A stretch of 64,000 bases of DNA from Hyphomonas chukchiensis. Its GTDB lineage: Bacteria; Pseudomonadota; Alphaproteobacteria; Caulobacterales; Hyphomonadaceae. Each line of letters starts with the position of its first letter. The stretch's first letter is position 1. The DNA lies in assembly GCF_000682695.1 (NCBI RefSeq), contig NZ_AWFG01000015.1, forward strand, positions 1 through 64,000, read 5' to 3'. Positions 12,293 to 21,019 of the stretch are shown one piece after another. The notes under the pieces were generated by a model that searched no databases, was not told where the DNA came from, and was given only the letters and a program-made list of their open reading frames with translations. Position numbers and translations under genes: made by a program.

Positions 12293-13432
12293 ATGGCGAC
12301 ACGGCGAGGGGTATTGAAGCTGGTAGGCGGCGGGTGCGTCCTTGCGGCTGGGGGAGCTGGCGGATTCGTGGCGGCGAATGGGCCGTCACGCTCAGCGCGT
12401 GCTCCGTGGCGAGAGGCGGGGAAGGAGACAGAGTTTCGCAGGCGTGCGCTTTCCTATGCGATTCTCGCGCCCAATCCGCATAATCGCCAGCCTTGGCTCG
12501 TGCGTCTTGATGGGGATGACGCGCTGACGCTCTATTGCGACCTTGATCGCCGCCTGCCGGCGACAGACCCCTATGACCGGCAGATTGTTATTGGCCACGG
12601 GACGTTCCTGGAGCTGCTGGCGCTGGCGGCGGCCGAGGATGGCTACGGCACCGAGATCACACCCTTTCCGGACGGCGAGGACATGACGACACTGGATAAA
12701 CGGCCCGTGGCGCGGGTGAAATTCATTGCCGGGGCGGGCGAGCCGAACCCGCTGTTCGCCCACACGCTGGCGCGTCACACCAATCGGCAAGCTTTCGAGG
12801 CACGCGATGTCGAGGCCGATGCGCTGGCTGCTGTGCTGTCGAGTAGCAGCGTGCAGGGCGTAACGGCGGGTGGCTGTGGCAATGATGCGCTGGCGGCACA
12901 TTTGCGGAACCTGACATGGCGGGCGCACAGCGTGGAGATGACCACCGATTACACCAATCAGGAAAGCGTCGACCTGATGCGGATCGGCGCGAAGGAAGTG
13001 GCGGCCAATCCTGATGGCCTGTTCCTGGAGGGGCCTGTCTTCGCACTGGGCAAGCTGGCAGGCGTCATCAGCCGTGAGCAGATGGCCGACCCGAATTCCA
13101 GCATGTCACAACAGGGCATGACGATGTTTCACGACGCGGCCATGTCGGCGCGGGCATTTGCGTGGCTCGGCAATTCCGGCACAACGCGGGCGTCGCAGAT
13201 TGCAGCGGGCCGCGCCTATATGCGGCTGGTGCTGGCGGCCGAACGTGAAGGGCTGAAAGTGCATCCGTGGAGCCAGTCGTTGCAGGAATATCCGGAGATG
13301 GCTGGTCTCTACAGGGAGGTGCATGACCTGATCGGAAACGGCCAGAGGCTTCAGATGTTGGTGCGGTTAGGCTATGCGAAACCAGTCATCGCTGCACCGC
13401 GCTGGCCGATGGAAACACACTTGATCGCCTGA
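12293..13432 (+). CDS. Twin-arginine-type nitroreductase-like (Acg family) protein
   Basis: A 379-residue protein. The N-terminus, MATRRGVLK followed by a Gly/Ala-rich hydrophobic stretch to about residue 28, looks like a Tat signal (or signal anchor). The body resembles the nitroreductase superfamily, particularly the Acg-like group: an early SYAILAPNPHNRQPW motif (about 53-67) is the FMN-phosphate binding signature, and RHTNRQAF near 163 and LVLAAEREGLKVHPW near 310 recur in that family. Substrate unknown. It is followed 12 nt later by marR and preceded by a strong promoter with a palindromic operator, so expression is probably repressed and induced by a small molecule. Confidence 0.85.
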   Translation: MATRRGVLKLVGGGCVLAAGGAGGFVAANGPSRSARAPWREAGKETEFRRRALSYAILAPNPHNRQPWLVRLDGDDALTLYCDLDRRLPATDPYDRQIVIGHGTFLELLALAAAEDGYGTEITPFPDGEDMTTLDKRPVARVKFIAGAGEPNPLFAHTLARHTNRQAFEARDVEADALAAVLSSSSVQGVTAGGCGNDALAAHLRNLTWRAHSVEMTTDYTNQESVDLMRIGAKEVAANPDGLFLEGPVFALGKLAGVISREQMADPNSSMSQQGMTMFHDAAMSARAFAWLGNSGTTRASQIAAGRAYMRLVLAAEREGLKVHPWSQSLQEYPEMAGLYREVHDLIGNGQRLQMLVRLGYAKPVIAAPRWPMETHLIA

Positions 13433-13443
13433 GGGAGCCTTGC

Positions 13444-13893
13444 ATGAAGACACTGACGCCCAAGCAACAGGCGCTGTTCACCCTGCTCAACGAGATTGGC
13501 ATTATCAGCCAGCTATCCAGTGCCAGGTTCGAGCGCATGTTGCCGCACGGGTTGACGGTTGCGCAGTTCAGCGTGCTCAATCATCTCGTACGCCTTGAGG
13601 GCGACTGGTCGCCGGCGCGGTTGGCGGCAGCCTTCCAGGTGACCAAGGGCACGATGACCAGCACACTGCAGCGGTTGGTGGCGAAGGGATTGATCTCGCT
13701 TGAGCCCGATCCTTCAGATGGGCGTGCGAAGCACGTGAAACTGACCGAAGCGGGCGGCGTCGCGCGCGAAGCTGCACTGGCAGCTGCGGGGCCATCACTT
13801 GGCGAACTGAACGCTGCATTATCGCCTGCCGAGATTGATGCGCTCATTCCATCCTTGCAAAAATTACGAATTTGGCTCGATAAACATCGCTGA
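13444..13893 (+). CDS. MarR family transcriptional regulator
   Basis: A 149-residue winged-helix repressor. The DNA-binding part spans about residues 40-105: LTVAQFSVLNHL, the recognition region QVTKGTMTSTLQRLVAKGLI, and the wing with DPSDGRAKHVKLTEAG, where the DxR(S/A)K pattern is typical of MarR wings. Flanking N- and C-terminal helices form the dimer interface. It lies 12 nt after the nitroreductase-like gene, preceded by GGGAG, so it shares that transcript. The nested palindrome at the operon promoter is its most likely operator, and by position it might also govern frmA. Confidence 0.92.
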   Translation: MKTLTPKQQALFTLLNEIGIISQLSSARFERMLPHGLTVAQFSVLNHLVRLEGDWSPARLAAAFQVTKGTMTSTLQRLVAKGLISLEPDPSDGRAKHVKLTEAGGVAREAALAAAGPSLGELNAALSPAEIDALIPSLQKLRIWLDKHR

Positions 13894-13941
13894 TGGTATA
13901 ATGCCGGTGGGTGCCGGTTCAGGCTGAAGCGGGATGAGCGC

Positions 13942-14892
13942 ATGATCAAGGTAATGCTTTGGACGGTGGGCCTTGTCGGCGCGTTCATGGCCGGCACGTA
14001 CTGGTGGGCTGGCAAGGACCTGAAAGTCATGGATGCGGCTGCGCGCGCCGAGGCGCCCGGCGAATTTTTGCAGGTAACAGACGGACAGCTGCATTATCAG
14101 ACGCGCGGGCCCGAAGAGGGCAACGTGATCGTCATGGTGCATGGCTTTTCGACGCCGGGTTTCATCTTCGAGCAGAATGCCGAGGCGCTGGTCGGGGCGG
14201 GGTTCCGCGTCGTCCAGTTTGATCATTTCGGACGCGGCTGGTCTGACCGGCCGGACGGGCCTTATGACGAAGACTTCTACGACCGGGAGCTGATGGACGT
14301 GCTCGATGGCCTTGGGCTGGTCGAGCCGGTTGGCCTGGTCGGCCTGTCGATGGGCGGGCCGATCGTGATGGCCTTTGCGGGACGTCACCCGGAGCGCGTG
14401 TCGCGCGTCTTCCTGTTCGTGCCGGCGGGACTGGATGTGGAAGGCGATAGCGGCGTGGCGGCGGCGCTGGTCAAGCTGCCGGTCGTCGGCGACTGGATCT
14501 GGCACGTGTTCGGGCGCGGCATCCTGCTGGGCGATCCGCAATATGACGAGAGCGCGCTGGAACCGGACAACCGCCTGCAGGGCGATGTCACGCAGCAGAT
14601 GGATTATCGCGGCTATGGCAAGGCGCTGCTGTCGACGCTGCGCAACTTTCCGATGTCGAAAAGGGAAATCCTGTTCAGTGCGGTTGCGCAGAAAACCGAA
14701 ACGCCGGTGACGGCCGTGTTCGGGGATGAGGACCAAACCGTCGCCATAGCGAGCGCGGCGGAACTGGTTGCGCTGATCCCGCGCGCAGAGGTGCGGATCA
14801 TTGAAGGCGGCACGCACGGTCTGAACTACCAGCGGCACGAGGAGGTCAATCCGATGCTTGTGGAATGGTTCTCGCAGGCCGTGGCTGACTAG
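13942..14892 (+). CDS. Alpha/beta hydrolase with N-terminal membrane anchor
   Basis: A 316-residue serine hydrolase of the alpha/beta fold. A hydrophobic segment at about residues 4-20 acts as signal or anchor, so the catalytic domain should face the periplasm. The fold is seen in the oxyanion region MVHGFSTPG near 68, FDHFGRGWSDRP near 94, the nucleophile elbow GLSMGG near 136, FGDEDQTV (acid) near 258 and GGTHGLNYQ (catalytic His) near 290. The substrate cannot be told. It begins 48 nt after marR and may be the third gene of that operon. Its stop overlaps the recF stop in the palindrome CTAG (14889-14892). Confidence 0.9.
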   Translation: MIKVMLWTVGLVGAFMAGTYWWAGKDLKVMDAAARAEAPGEFLQVTDGQLHYQTRGPEEGNVIVMVHGFSTPGFIFEQNAEALVGAGFRVVQFDHFGRGWSDRPDGPYDEDFYDRELMDVLDGLGLVEPVGLVGLSMGGPIVMAFAGRHPERVSRVFLFVPAGLDVEGDSGVAAALVKLPVVGDWIWHVFGRGILLGDPQYDESALEPDNRLQGDVTQQMDYRGYGKALLSTLRNFPMSKREILFSAVAQKTETPVTAVFGDEDQTVAIASAAELVALIPRAEVRIIEGGTHGLNYQRHEEVNPMLVEWFSQAVAD

Positions 14893-16013
14893 TCTTCCAC
14901 GCGTGCGGCGCCGTCGTCCACACGGACACGCTGGGCCCTGTCGCCGAAAGCCTCGAAGAGGAAACGTTCCGTGCCGGTGAGCCAGGCCTGGCCGCCAAGG
15001 GCACCGAGTTCTTCGTAGAGTGCGGCGCGCCGGTCGGGATCGAGATGCGCGGCGGCTTCATCAAGCAGGAGAAGCGGCGCGGGGCCATCGCCATCCGCAC
15101 GCAGGGCGCCTGCAGAGGCGAGGATGAGACCGATAAGGAGCGCTTTCTGCTGGCCGGTTGAGGCATCCCGGGCCGGCGCGCCCGTGGGGCGGTGAATGAC
15201 GACGAGGTCGGAGCGGTGGGGACCATCAATCGTGCGGCCGGCGGCAATGTCGCGGCGGCGGGTCGTGCGGAAGGTTTCGGCGAGCGTTTCGAAGATGGAT
15301 TTGAAATCATCGCCTTGGAGGGCCGCCTGTTCGGCCTCGCCTTCGAGGGCGAGGTCGGCCTTGGGAAAGTGGCCGTCCGGGCGCAGTTCGATGGCGACCT
15401 GGAGCGCCTCAAGCACATGCGCCCGGTTGATGGCCATCTCTGCGCCGGCTTCGGCCATGCGGGCTTCGATGGCATCGGCCCAGGCCGGATCGACATGACC
15501 GCGTTCGAGCAGCGCGTTACGCTCGCGCATGGCCTGTTCATAGCGACTGGCGGCGCGGCCATGCGAGGGCACATGCGCCATGACCTGACGGTCGAGGAAG
15601 CGGCGCCGGTCGGATGCGCCACCGCGGAAGACACCGTCCATGGAGGGTGTGAGCCAGACGATGCGGATAAGGTCAGCGAGGTCTGAGGCGGTCGCGGAGG
15701 CGCCATCGATGCGCACGTTCCGCTTGGCGCCCGAACCTGTCTCGAGGGCGACACCGATCTTCTGGTCATTGTCGAGTGTGGCGGCGACGGTCCAGCCGCC
15801 GGGGGCATCCTTGCGCATCATTTCCGGCAGGGTGGCGGAGCGCAGCCCGCGCCCCGGGCCGAGCTGGCTGACGGCTTCGAGCAGGTTGGTCTTGCCCGCA
15901 CCATTGGCGCCGAACAGGCAGACATGACGTCCGTCAAGCGGCAAGGCGAGAGACGCGTAATTGCGGAAGTCCGTTAGCGAAAGACGTGTGAGAGCTGTCA
16001 TGCCTGCATGCAA
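14889..16013 (-). CDS. recF: DNA replication and repair protein RecF
   Basis: SMC-like ATPase that loads RecA at gaps with RecO and RecR. Walker A GANGAGKTN lies at residues 35-43, the ABC-type signature STGQQKALL near 285, and Walker B LLLLDEAAAHLD near 325. Length 374 is standard. Two in-frame ATGs exist, at 16013 and 16001; neither has a strong Shine-Dalgarno, and MTALTRLSL from 16001 matches the usual RecF start better, so four residues are uncertain. It follows dnaN on the same strand after 75 bp, as in many bacteria, but gyrB does not come next here. Confidence 0.96.
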   Translation of the reverse strand: MHAGMTALTRLSLTDFRNYASLALPLDGRHVCLFGANGAGKTNLLEAVSQLGPGRGLRSATLPEMMRKDAPGGWTVAATLDNDQKIGVALETGSGAKRNVRIDGASATASDLADLIRIVWLTPSMDGVFRGGASDRRRFLDRQVMAHVPSHGRAASRYEQAMRERNALLERGHVDPAWADAIEARMAEAGAEMAINRAHVLEALQVAIELRPDGHFPKADLALEGEAEQAALQGDDFKSIFETLAETFRTTRRRDIAAGRTIDGPHRSDLVVIHRPTGAPARDASTGQQKALLIGLILASAGALRADGDGPAPLLLLDEAAAHLDPDRRAALYEELGALGGQAWLTGTERFLFEAFGDRAQRVRVDDGAARVED

Positions 16014-16088
16014 GATAGTTGGCGGCTACACGTCAAAAGCCGGAACCCGATCTTCTCCAATGGCGCCGCGTGACCAAACGTGACGCAG

Positions 16089-17210
16089 TTACACTCTCAA
16101 CGGCATCAGCACATAGCGCGCGGAATCGTCTGACGGATCGAGCACGAGCGCAGGCGATGCCGGGTCGTTGAACATGAACTCGGCCGTGTCGGCCTCGATC
16201 TGGCCAGCGATGTCGAGCAGGTATTTCGCGTTGAAGCCGATCTCCATGGCGTCGGAGCTGTACTCGGCTTCGATTTCCTCGGTACCGGCACCGGTTTCAG
16301 CATGGTTGACCGCGAGGGTCAGCTTGCCTTCCGACAGCGACAGTTTCACCGAGCGCGAGCGCTCTGCCGAGACGGTCGAGACGCGATCAACGGCAGCTTC
16401 GAAGGCCTTGTTGTCGACGATCAGCTTCTTGTCATTGCCCTTCGGAATGACGCGGGCATAGTCCGGGAAGGAGCCGTCGATGAGTTTCGAGGTGAGCACG
16501 GCGCGGCCGGCGCGCACGACGATCTTGGTGTCGGACACTTCAATGTCGATATCGCCATCGGTGGCATCGATCAGGCGGCGGGCTTCGGCTACGGCCTTGC
16601 GGGGCACGATGACGCCTTCGAGCGTTTCTGCGCCTTTAGGCGCGGGGATCTCGGCGAGGGCCAGGCGGTGCCCGTCGGTGGCGACGGTGCGCAGGACGGC
16701 GTCGCCATCGTCATTCTTGGCGCCGTGGAGGTAGACACCGTTCAGGTAATAGCGGGTCTCTTCCGTCGAGATGGCAAAACGGGTCTTGTCGATCAAGCGG
16801 GCGAAATCCTTGGCGTCGACGGAAAAGGCCGTCGCGCCGTCATCGCCGCTCATGGTCTGGAAGTCGGAGGCGGGCAGGGTCGGCAGCTCGAAGTGCGAGC
16901 GGCCTGCACGGATCGTGAGACGCTGGTTATCGGCTTGCGTTTCAAGCTCGACCTCGGCGCCAGCAGGCAGCTTGCGGATCACGTCAAACAATGTGCCGGC
17001 GGGCGCAGTGACAGCGCCTTCGTGGGAGACCTTGGCATCGGCGCTGTCGACGGCTTCGATGTCGAGATCGGTCGCGGTGAGCTTCAGCTCGCCCTTGGCG
17101 GCCTGAAGCAGCACGTTGGAAAGGATCGGAATGGTGTTGCGGCGTTCGACAACGTTCTGCACATGCGAAAGGGCATTGAGGAGATCGCTGCGTTCAATCG
17201 TTAGCTTCAT
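16089..17210 (-). CDS. dnaN: DNA polymerase III beta sliding clamp
   Basis: Ring-shaped processivity clamp that tethers polymerase III to DNA. The 373 residues form three similar domains; the first opens with MKLTIERSDLLNALSHVQNVVERRNTIP, split here only for reference, and the protein ends in the very typical YVLMPLRV C-terminus. RYYLNGVYLH near 155 and TDGHRLA near 180 are family hallmarks, as is SFPDYARVIP near 250. It lies downstream of dnaA on the same strand, with about 200 bp containing a hairpin between them. Confidence 0.97.
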   Translation of the reverse strand: MKLTIERSDLLNALSHVQNVVERRNTIPILSNVLLQAAKGELKLTATDLDIEAVDSADAKVSHEGAVTAPAGTLFDVIRKLPAGAEVELETQADNQRLTIRAGRSHFELPTLPASDFQTMSGDDGATAFSVDAKDFARLIDKTRFAISTEETRYYLNGVYLHGAKNDDGDAVLRTVATDGHRLALAEIPAPKGAETLEGVIVPRKAVAEARRLIDATDGDIDIEVSDTKIVVRAGRAVLTSKLIDGSFPDYARVIPKGNDKKLIVDNKAFEAAVDRVSTVSAERSRSVKLSLSEGKLTLAVNHAETGAGTEEIEAEYSSDAMEIGFNAKYLLDIAGQIEADTAEFMFNDPASPALVLDPSDDSARYVLMPLRV

Positions 17211-17311
17211 CTGTTGGTCCGTCCATCACGGGCGCCGGATCGCGCCTGTCTGCCTTGTTGTTTCTATTGGGCTGGTTCGTTCCGACCGGGCAGGGAGCCC
17301 GCGGTAGAATC

Positions 17312-17338
17312 AGCCCGCCCTCTGGTGGAGAGCGGGCT
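17312..17338 (-). terminator. Hairpin between dnaA and dnaN
   Basis: AGCCCGC (17312-17318) pairs with GCGGGCT (17332-17338), with further CTCT/AGAG pairing inside. It is located about 75 nt past the dnaA stop. No U-tract follows on the minus strand, so it may only attenuate read-through into dnaN. Confidence 0.35.
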
Positions 17339-17409
17339 AAGAACCCTTAAACAATCGGGCGGAAAAGCCAAGCGCCGATCCGGAATTGCCCAAGGGCAAC
17401 CTGGCGGTT

Positions 17410-18960
17410 CTAGTTGATGCCTGCCGCCTGGAGTTCGAAGATCGTCTCCGTCACACGGGCAATATCACCGGCGAGCTCCGGGTCCGACGCGATGTTCTTG
17501 GTCACCTTGCGGTGGGCGTAAAGGATCGTCGTGTGATCCCGCTTGCCGAAGCTGTGACCGATCTGGGGCAGGGACTTGCCGGTTTTCTCGCGGCAGAGAT
17601 ACATCGCCACCTGACGCGGATAGACAACTGCGCGGGCCTTGCAGGGGCTTTCGAGGTCGCTCTTGGAGATCCCGAAGACTTTCATCGTGGCACGTTTCAC
17701 CAATTCGATTGTCGGCACTTTCACTTCTCCCTGATGGCGGCGGATGACGCGGTCGAGCATGTCCATGGTTGGTGCACGCTCGCCGAACCCGGCTTCGGTG
17801 TAGAGGCTCCAGATGGCGCCGGTCAGTTCACGGCCCGGACCACGGATGCCTGCATTGATGCGGGCGATCATTTCGTCCGACAGGACAAAGCTCGGGTGAC
17901 CGGCTTCGATATGGGCGGCCAGTCTCACCAGGATCTCGCGGCGCATGCCGGCATCGGGCAGGCCGACCTCGACAGCAATCGAGCCCTTGAGTTCAGCCCG
18001 CATGCGGGGGCCGAAGCCGGTGACATCACCGGGCGCTTCATCGCCAGCCAGAACCACGAGGCCGCCATTGCCGGTGACTTCACGGATGTTCTGGTAGAGC
18101 TCGGTTTCCGTGCCGGGCTTGCCGGCAATCCGGTGGAGGTCGTCGATGAGGAGGAGGGTCGCAGACCGCAGGCGCTTCTTCAGTGCGCTCGTGTCCTTCA
18201 CCTTCACGCCGTCATGATAGGCCGACATGAATTCCTCGGCCGTCAGGTAGACGACGACGCGCTCGGGATCATGCGCTTCGACTTCATGCTTGAGGGCATA
18301 GAGGAGGTGTGTCTTGCCGGTTCCCTGACGCCCATAAATGAGGGCTGTGGATGTGCCGACGGTCTGGCCAAGGGCGATGCGCTGCGCGAGCTGTACGGCG
18401 ATCTCGTTGGACTCGCCGGTGACGAGCGTGCTGAAGGTCATGTCAGGCGCGCCAGTGGCCGTTGGCGCAACCGTCGTCTTGCCGCCGTCGCTGCCATTGC
18501 CGCCGGATGCGGCAGCCGGTGCAGGCTGTGGCGCGGGTTCTGGCACGACATCGGCCCAAGGGTCCGATACCAGTTCGCGCACTTCTGCGCGGGCATTGCG
18601 CCAGCATTCCAGACGGATGCCACGGCGTGCCGGGTCAAAGTCGCGCCAGGTGCGCTGGATCAGCCGCTTGTGCTCAGCCAGAACACGATCATAGGCAAGC
18701 GGGTCGCGTGCCGCGATCACGATCTCGCCGTCAACTTCCGCGATAAGGCGCAGGTCTTCGATCCAACGATCATAGTCGGTTGCATTCAAGACGGTCGCGA
18801 GCTTCGCCCGGACCTGCTTCCAGATCGACTGGCCGGGGATATTGCTGCCTTTTTCCGCGCCCGAAAACTCTACGCTTTGCTCAGAATCAAAAAGTGTATT
18901 TCGGTCCATCGCCGAGCCCCATTTTCTTGTTATGTTTCGTCCTGACCAGCAGGCACGCAA
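17410..18960 (-). CDS. dnaA: Chromosomal replication initiator DnaA
   Basis: AAA+ protein that binds DnaA boxes and opens the origin. Domain I spans about residues 40-125, a Pro/Ala/Gly-rich linker 135-175, then the AAA+ core with Walker A YGRQGTGKTH (209-218) and Walker B LLLIDDLHR (269-277), and domain IV with the DnaA signature GKRDHTTILYAHRKV near 480. Walker A and B are somewhat divergent from the common GGVGLGKTH/DDIQ forms. I report the TTG start at 18960 because GGAGG lies 5 nt before it. An in-frame ATG at 18909 (499 residues) has only a weaker GGGG upstream and is the alternative. rpsT lies upstream, as in related genomes. Confidence 0.95.
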   Translation of the reverse strand: MRACWSGRNITRKWGSAMDRNTLFDSEQSVEFSGAEKGSNIPGQSIWKQVRAKLATVLNATDYDRWIEDLRLIAEVDGEIVIAARDPLAYDRVLAEHKRLIQRTWRDFDPARRGIRLECWRNARAEVRELVSDPWADVVPEPAPQPAPAAASGGNGSDGGKTTVAPTATGAPDMTFSTLVTGESNEIAVQLAQRIALGQTVGTSTALIYGRQGTGKTHLLYALKHEVEAHDPERVVVYLTAEEFMSAYHDGVKVKDTSALKKRLRSATLLLIDDLHRIAGKPGTETELYQNIREVTGNGGLVVLAGDEAPGDVTGFGPRMRAELKGSIAVEVGLPDAGMRREILVRLAAHIEAGHPSFVLSDEMIARINAGIRGPGRELTGAIWSLYTEAGFGERAPTMDMLDRVIRRHQGEVKVPTIELVKRATMKVFGISKSDLESPCKARAVVYPRQVAMYLCREKTGKSLPQIGHSFGKRDHTTILYAHRKVTKNIASDPELAGDIARVTETIFELQAAGIN

Positions 18961-18970
18961 CTCTCCCTCC
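18961..18970 (-). promoter_or_regulatory. Strong ribosome-binding site before a TTG codon of dnaA
   Basis: On the minus strand GGAGGGAGAG runs straight into TTG (18960-18958). GGAGG at 5 nt spacing is the best Shine-Dalgarno near either candidate dnaA start and favours the longer, TTG-initiated protein. Confidence 0.5.
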
Positions 18971-19398
18971 AGATTAGATCTGGGCCCCGTAAGTACTCCG
19001 TGCAGGGAGAGTTTTCAGCTGGTATCCACAAGGTAACTTCCAGCGGTTTTACTGACAAGTGTTACTTTTCTGCGATCACGGGAAATGGCCAGTTGACTCT
19101 TTCGGCATGTAATCAAAAGGCCATCAAAATCAGCCGTTTATCCTGTGCATTTTTTTTGTGAGTGAGTCGTTCGGTGCAATTGTTCGCGAATGTTCTGTCA
19201 ACACCACCTACACGATATTGGCTGTGAAATTCGGGCATTTTCTGAAGTAAATTTTTGCACATTTTGCAAAGGCATCAAACACGCAGAGCTTATGCCTCCG
19301 GCTGCCTGAAAATGCAGGAATGGCTCCCGGAAAAGCATGCGCCAAGCAGACCATATCAGGCCCCTCATGGCGAGGCGATTTTCCTGAATTCGAGGCAA
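18971..19398 (-). promoter_or_regulatory. dnaA upstream regulatory region
   Basis: About 500 bp without a gene lie between dnaA and rpsT. It is AT-richer than its surroundings, with a run of eight T at about 19150. It holds two GANTC sites (GACTC 19095-19099, GAGTC 19164-19168), the methylation target of CcrM that modulates dnaA in Caulobacter. It also has GTATCCACA (19022-19030), one mismatch from the DnaA box TTATCCACA, suggesting autoregulation. I do not see a cluster of DnaA boxes that would make this a convincing origin. Confidence 0.45.
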
Positions 19399-19432
19399 TA
19401 AAAAACCCGCCAAGCGCGAACCGGGCGGGTTT
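19399..19432 (-). terminator. Rho-independent terminator of rpsT
   Basis: On the minus strand AAACCCGCC and GGCGGGTTT form a 9-bp perfect stem with a 12-nt loop, running into a T-rich tract (complement of 19399-19405). It begins 37 nt after the rpsT stop. Confidence 0.9.
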
Positions 19433-19468
19433 GGAATTCTGGTCCTGGACTTTCGTCCGGGAAGGGCC

Positions 19469-19732
19469 TCAGCCCATTGCGCCGACGCGAGCCGAGAGGC
19501 GCGAGACTTTGCGGGAAGATGTATTCTTGTGCATCACGCCCTTGGTGACGGCGCGCATCAGCTCGGGTTGTGCAACGCGCAGGGCTTCCTGTGCAGCTGT
19601 CTTGTCGCCTGCAGCGATGGCTTCCTCGACCTTGCGAACATAGGTGCGCACACGCGAGCGGCGCGCCTTGTTGACTTCGGTACGAGCCGCAATCTTGCGG
19701 ACCATCTTCTTGGCGGAACGGGTATTTGCCAT
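19469..19732 (-). CDS. rpsT: 30S ribosomal protein S20
   Basis: Small basic 87-residue protein that binds 16S rRNA and aids 30S assembly. It opens with [14 protein letters not shown] and continues with a run of Arg/Lys-rich helices ([19 protein letters not shown]), then [20 protein letters not shown] near the C-terminus, the classic S20 pattern. I start at the ATG at 19732, with AGGAG 7 nt upstream; the longer open frame is not coding. Its strong terminator and the dnaA upstream region follow. The rpsT-dnaA adjacency is conserved in many alphaproteobacteria. Confidence 0.98.
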   Translation of the reverse strand: MANTRSAKKMVRKIAARTEVNKARRSRVRTYVRKVEEAIAAGDKTAAQEALRVAQPELMRAVTKGVMHKNTSSRKVSRLSARVGAMG

Positions 19733-19847
19733 ATCTAACTCCTGAAGCCGGGGGGAAACCTCCCTCAAGCTGAAGGCGGGGGCATACATAAACGGTGCGA
19801 AGGCGTCAACTGGGATGCTGACAGAAAACTGAGCCAGAGGGCCAGCC

Positions 19848-20921
19848 CTATTCAGTTTCCGGCTGTTCATCCGCCGCGTTGCTGGCTGCGCTTAGCCGTT
19901 CCTGTAGCACAGGGTTGCCTTTCAGGCCCAGTTCCCGGGCTGAAAACACCACAAGTCCTCCGGATTTACTGAGCATCGAGACAATGTTTTGCCGCGTCTG
20001 CATTTCCATGAGGCTGAGCAGCGTGGCGATCTGCTCGGGACTGCGGTCGCGAAACTGGTCGAGCAATTTATCGAGGTCAGTGCCAAGGAATTGCATGGCG
20101 CCCGGTGTTTCACTGGTGTGGGCGGGGCTTTCGCCCCGAGAGGCGGCGGGGGCGAGGGCGACGCGCTGGGGAGAGTCGGGGGCGGTGTCAGCACCGTCTG
20201 CGGACGTGACGGGCATGGCGGCGGTCGCCCCCGTATCAGGCGCGATGACGACTTCGCTGGGCAACGCCGCGCCATCGCGATAGCTGAAGCGCGCTTCAAA
20301 CACCGTGATGCCTAGCGGAACGCCCAAAGCGTCCGTGCCTGTTTCGACGCCTGCCAGTTCTTCCGTCACCTCGCTTTCAATCTGATGATGGCTTTCGCGC
20401 AGCTGCTCATCCTTGCGCCGCCCGATGGCGCCGGAAAAGGCAGACCGGATGCGCCGCTCGAACTGGTCGCCGAAATCGCCGAGCCGGGCGAGATCGGTCA
20501 CACGGGCGGGATCGACGGCGAAGCTGACGGAGGGAGTGACTGTCACCGTGTGGCCGTCATTGGTGACGGCCGTGAAGGGGAAGGGCGTGGTTGTGTGGAT
20601 GCGCAGGGAAATGGCGCCGCTGTCAGTGACCAGCCTGTCGTGTGAGAGCGCATTGAACCGTGGGTCATAGACGGGGAAGCGCAGCTGCTTGCGGTTCTGG
20701 AACTGCACAATGCGGGGATCTTCGGGCTGGACCTTCATGTCGGCTGTCAGGGCCTGGATGCGCCCTTCAGGGCTTCTGATCAGATAGGTCTCGTCATCGC
20801 CCGGCACCAGGCTGGGCACACGCGTCCTGTACAGGAAGGCGGCAACGGCCAGAGCGACGACCAGCAAGGCCACCAGTACACTGATGATCAATCCTGTTGA
20901 TACTGCATCTACCTCAGCCAT
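19848..20921 (-). CDS. Membrane-anchored band-7/SPFH-like protein
   Basis: A 357-residue protein with one transmembrane helix at about residues 9-31. A beta-rich region follows that looks like a band 7/SPFH domain (about 55-200): a [25 protein letters not shown] stretch resembles the usual DGQ-type strand, followed by the strand pair [23 protein letters not shown] and the helix [15 protein letters not shown]. The middle is low-complexity (Ala, Pro, Asp, Thr; about 230-270), and a C-terminal helical part holds [32 protein letters not shown] proteins scaffold proteases or membrane microdomains, so that is the best guess; no partner gene is adjacent. Assignment is moderate because the repeats are weak to the eye. 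Confidence 0.65.
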   Translation of the reverse strand: MAEVDAVSTGLIISVLVALLVVALAVAAFLYRTRVPSLVPGDDETYLIRSPEGRIQALTADMKVQPEDPRIVQFQNRKQLRFPVYDPRFNALSHDRLVTDSGAISLRIHTTTPFPFTAVTNDGHTVTVTPSVSFAVDPARVTDLARLGDFGDQFERRIRSAFSGAIGRRKDEQLRESHHQIESEVTEELAGVETGTDALGVPLGITVFEARFSYRDGAALPSEVVIAPDTGATAAMPVTSADGADTAPDSPQRVALAPAASRGESPAHTSETPGAMQFLGTDLDKLLDQFRDRSPEQIATLLSLMEMQTRQNIVSMLSKSGGLVVFSARELGLKGNPVLQERLSAASNAADEQPETE

Positions 20922-21019
20922 AGGCTTGTCCCCTGCTGCAGAGCCGCCCCGTCCCCTGGGCACCTGCACGGTAACACAATCCTGTCCGAATAGAGAATAG
21001 TTGGGATCAGTAAGCCCGT

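Noticed and set aside
18961..19398. Chromosomal origin oriC upstream of dnaA
   Set aside because: Only one DnaA-box-like nonamer and no cluster or hemE neighbour is seen. In Caulobacterales the origin is not normally next to dnaA, so I call only a dnaA promoter region.
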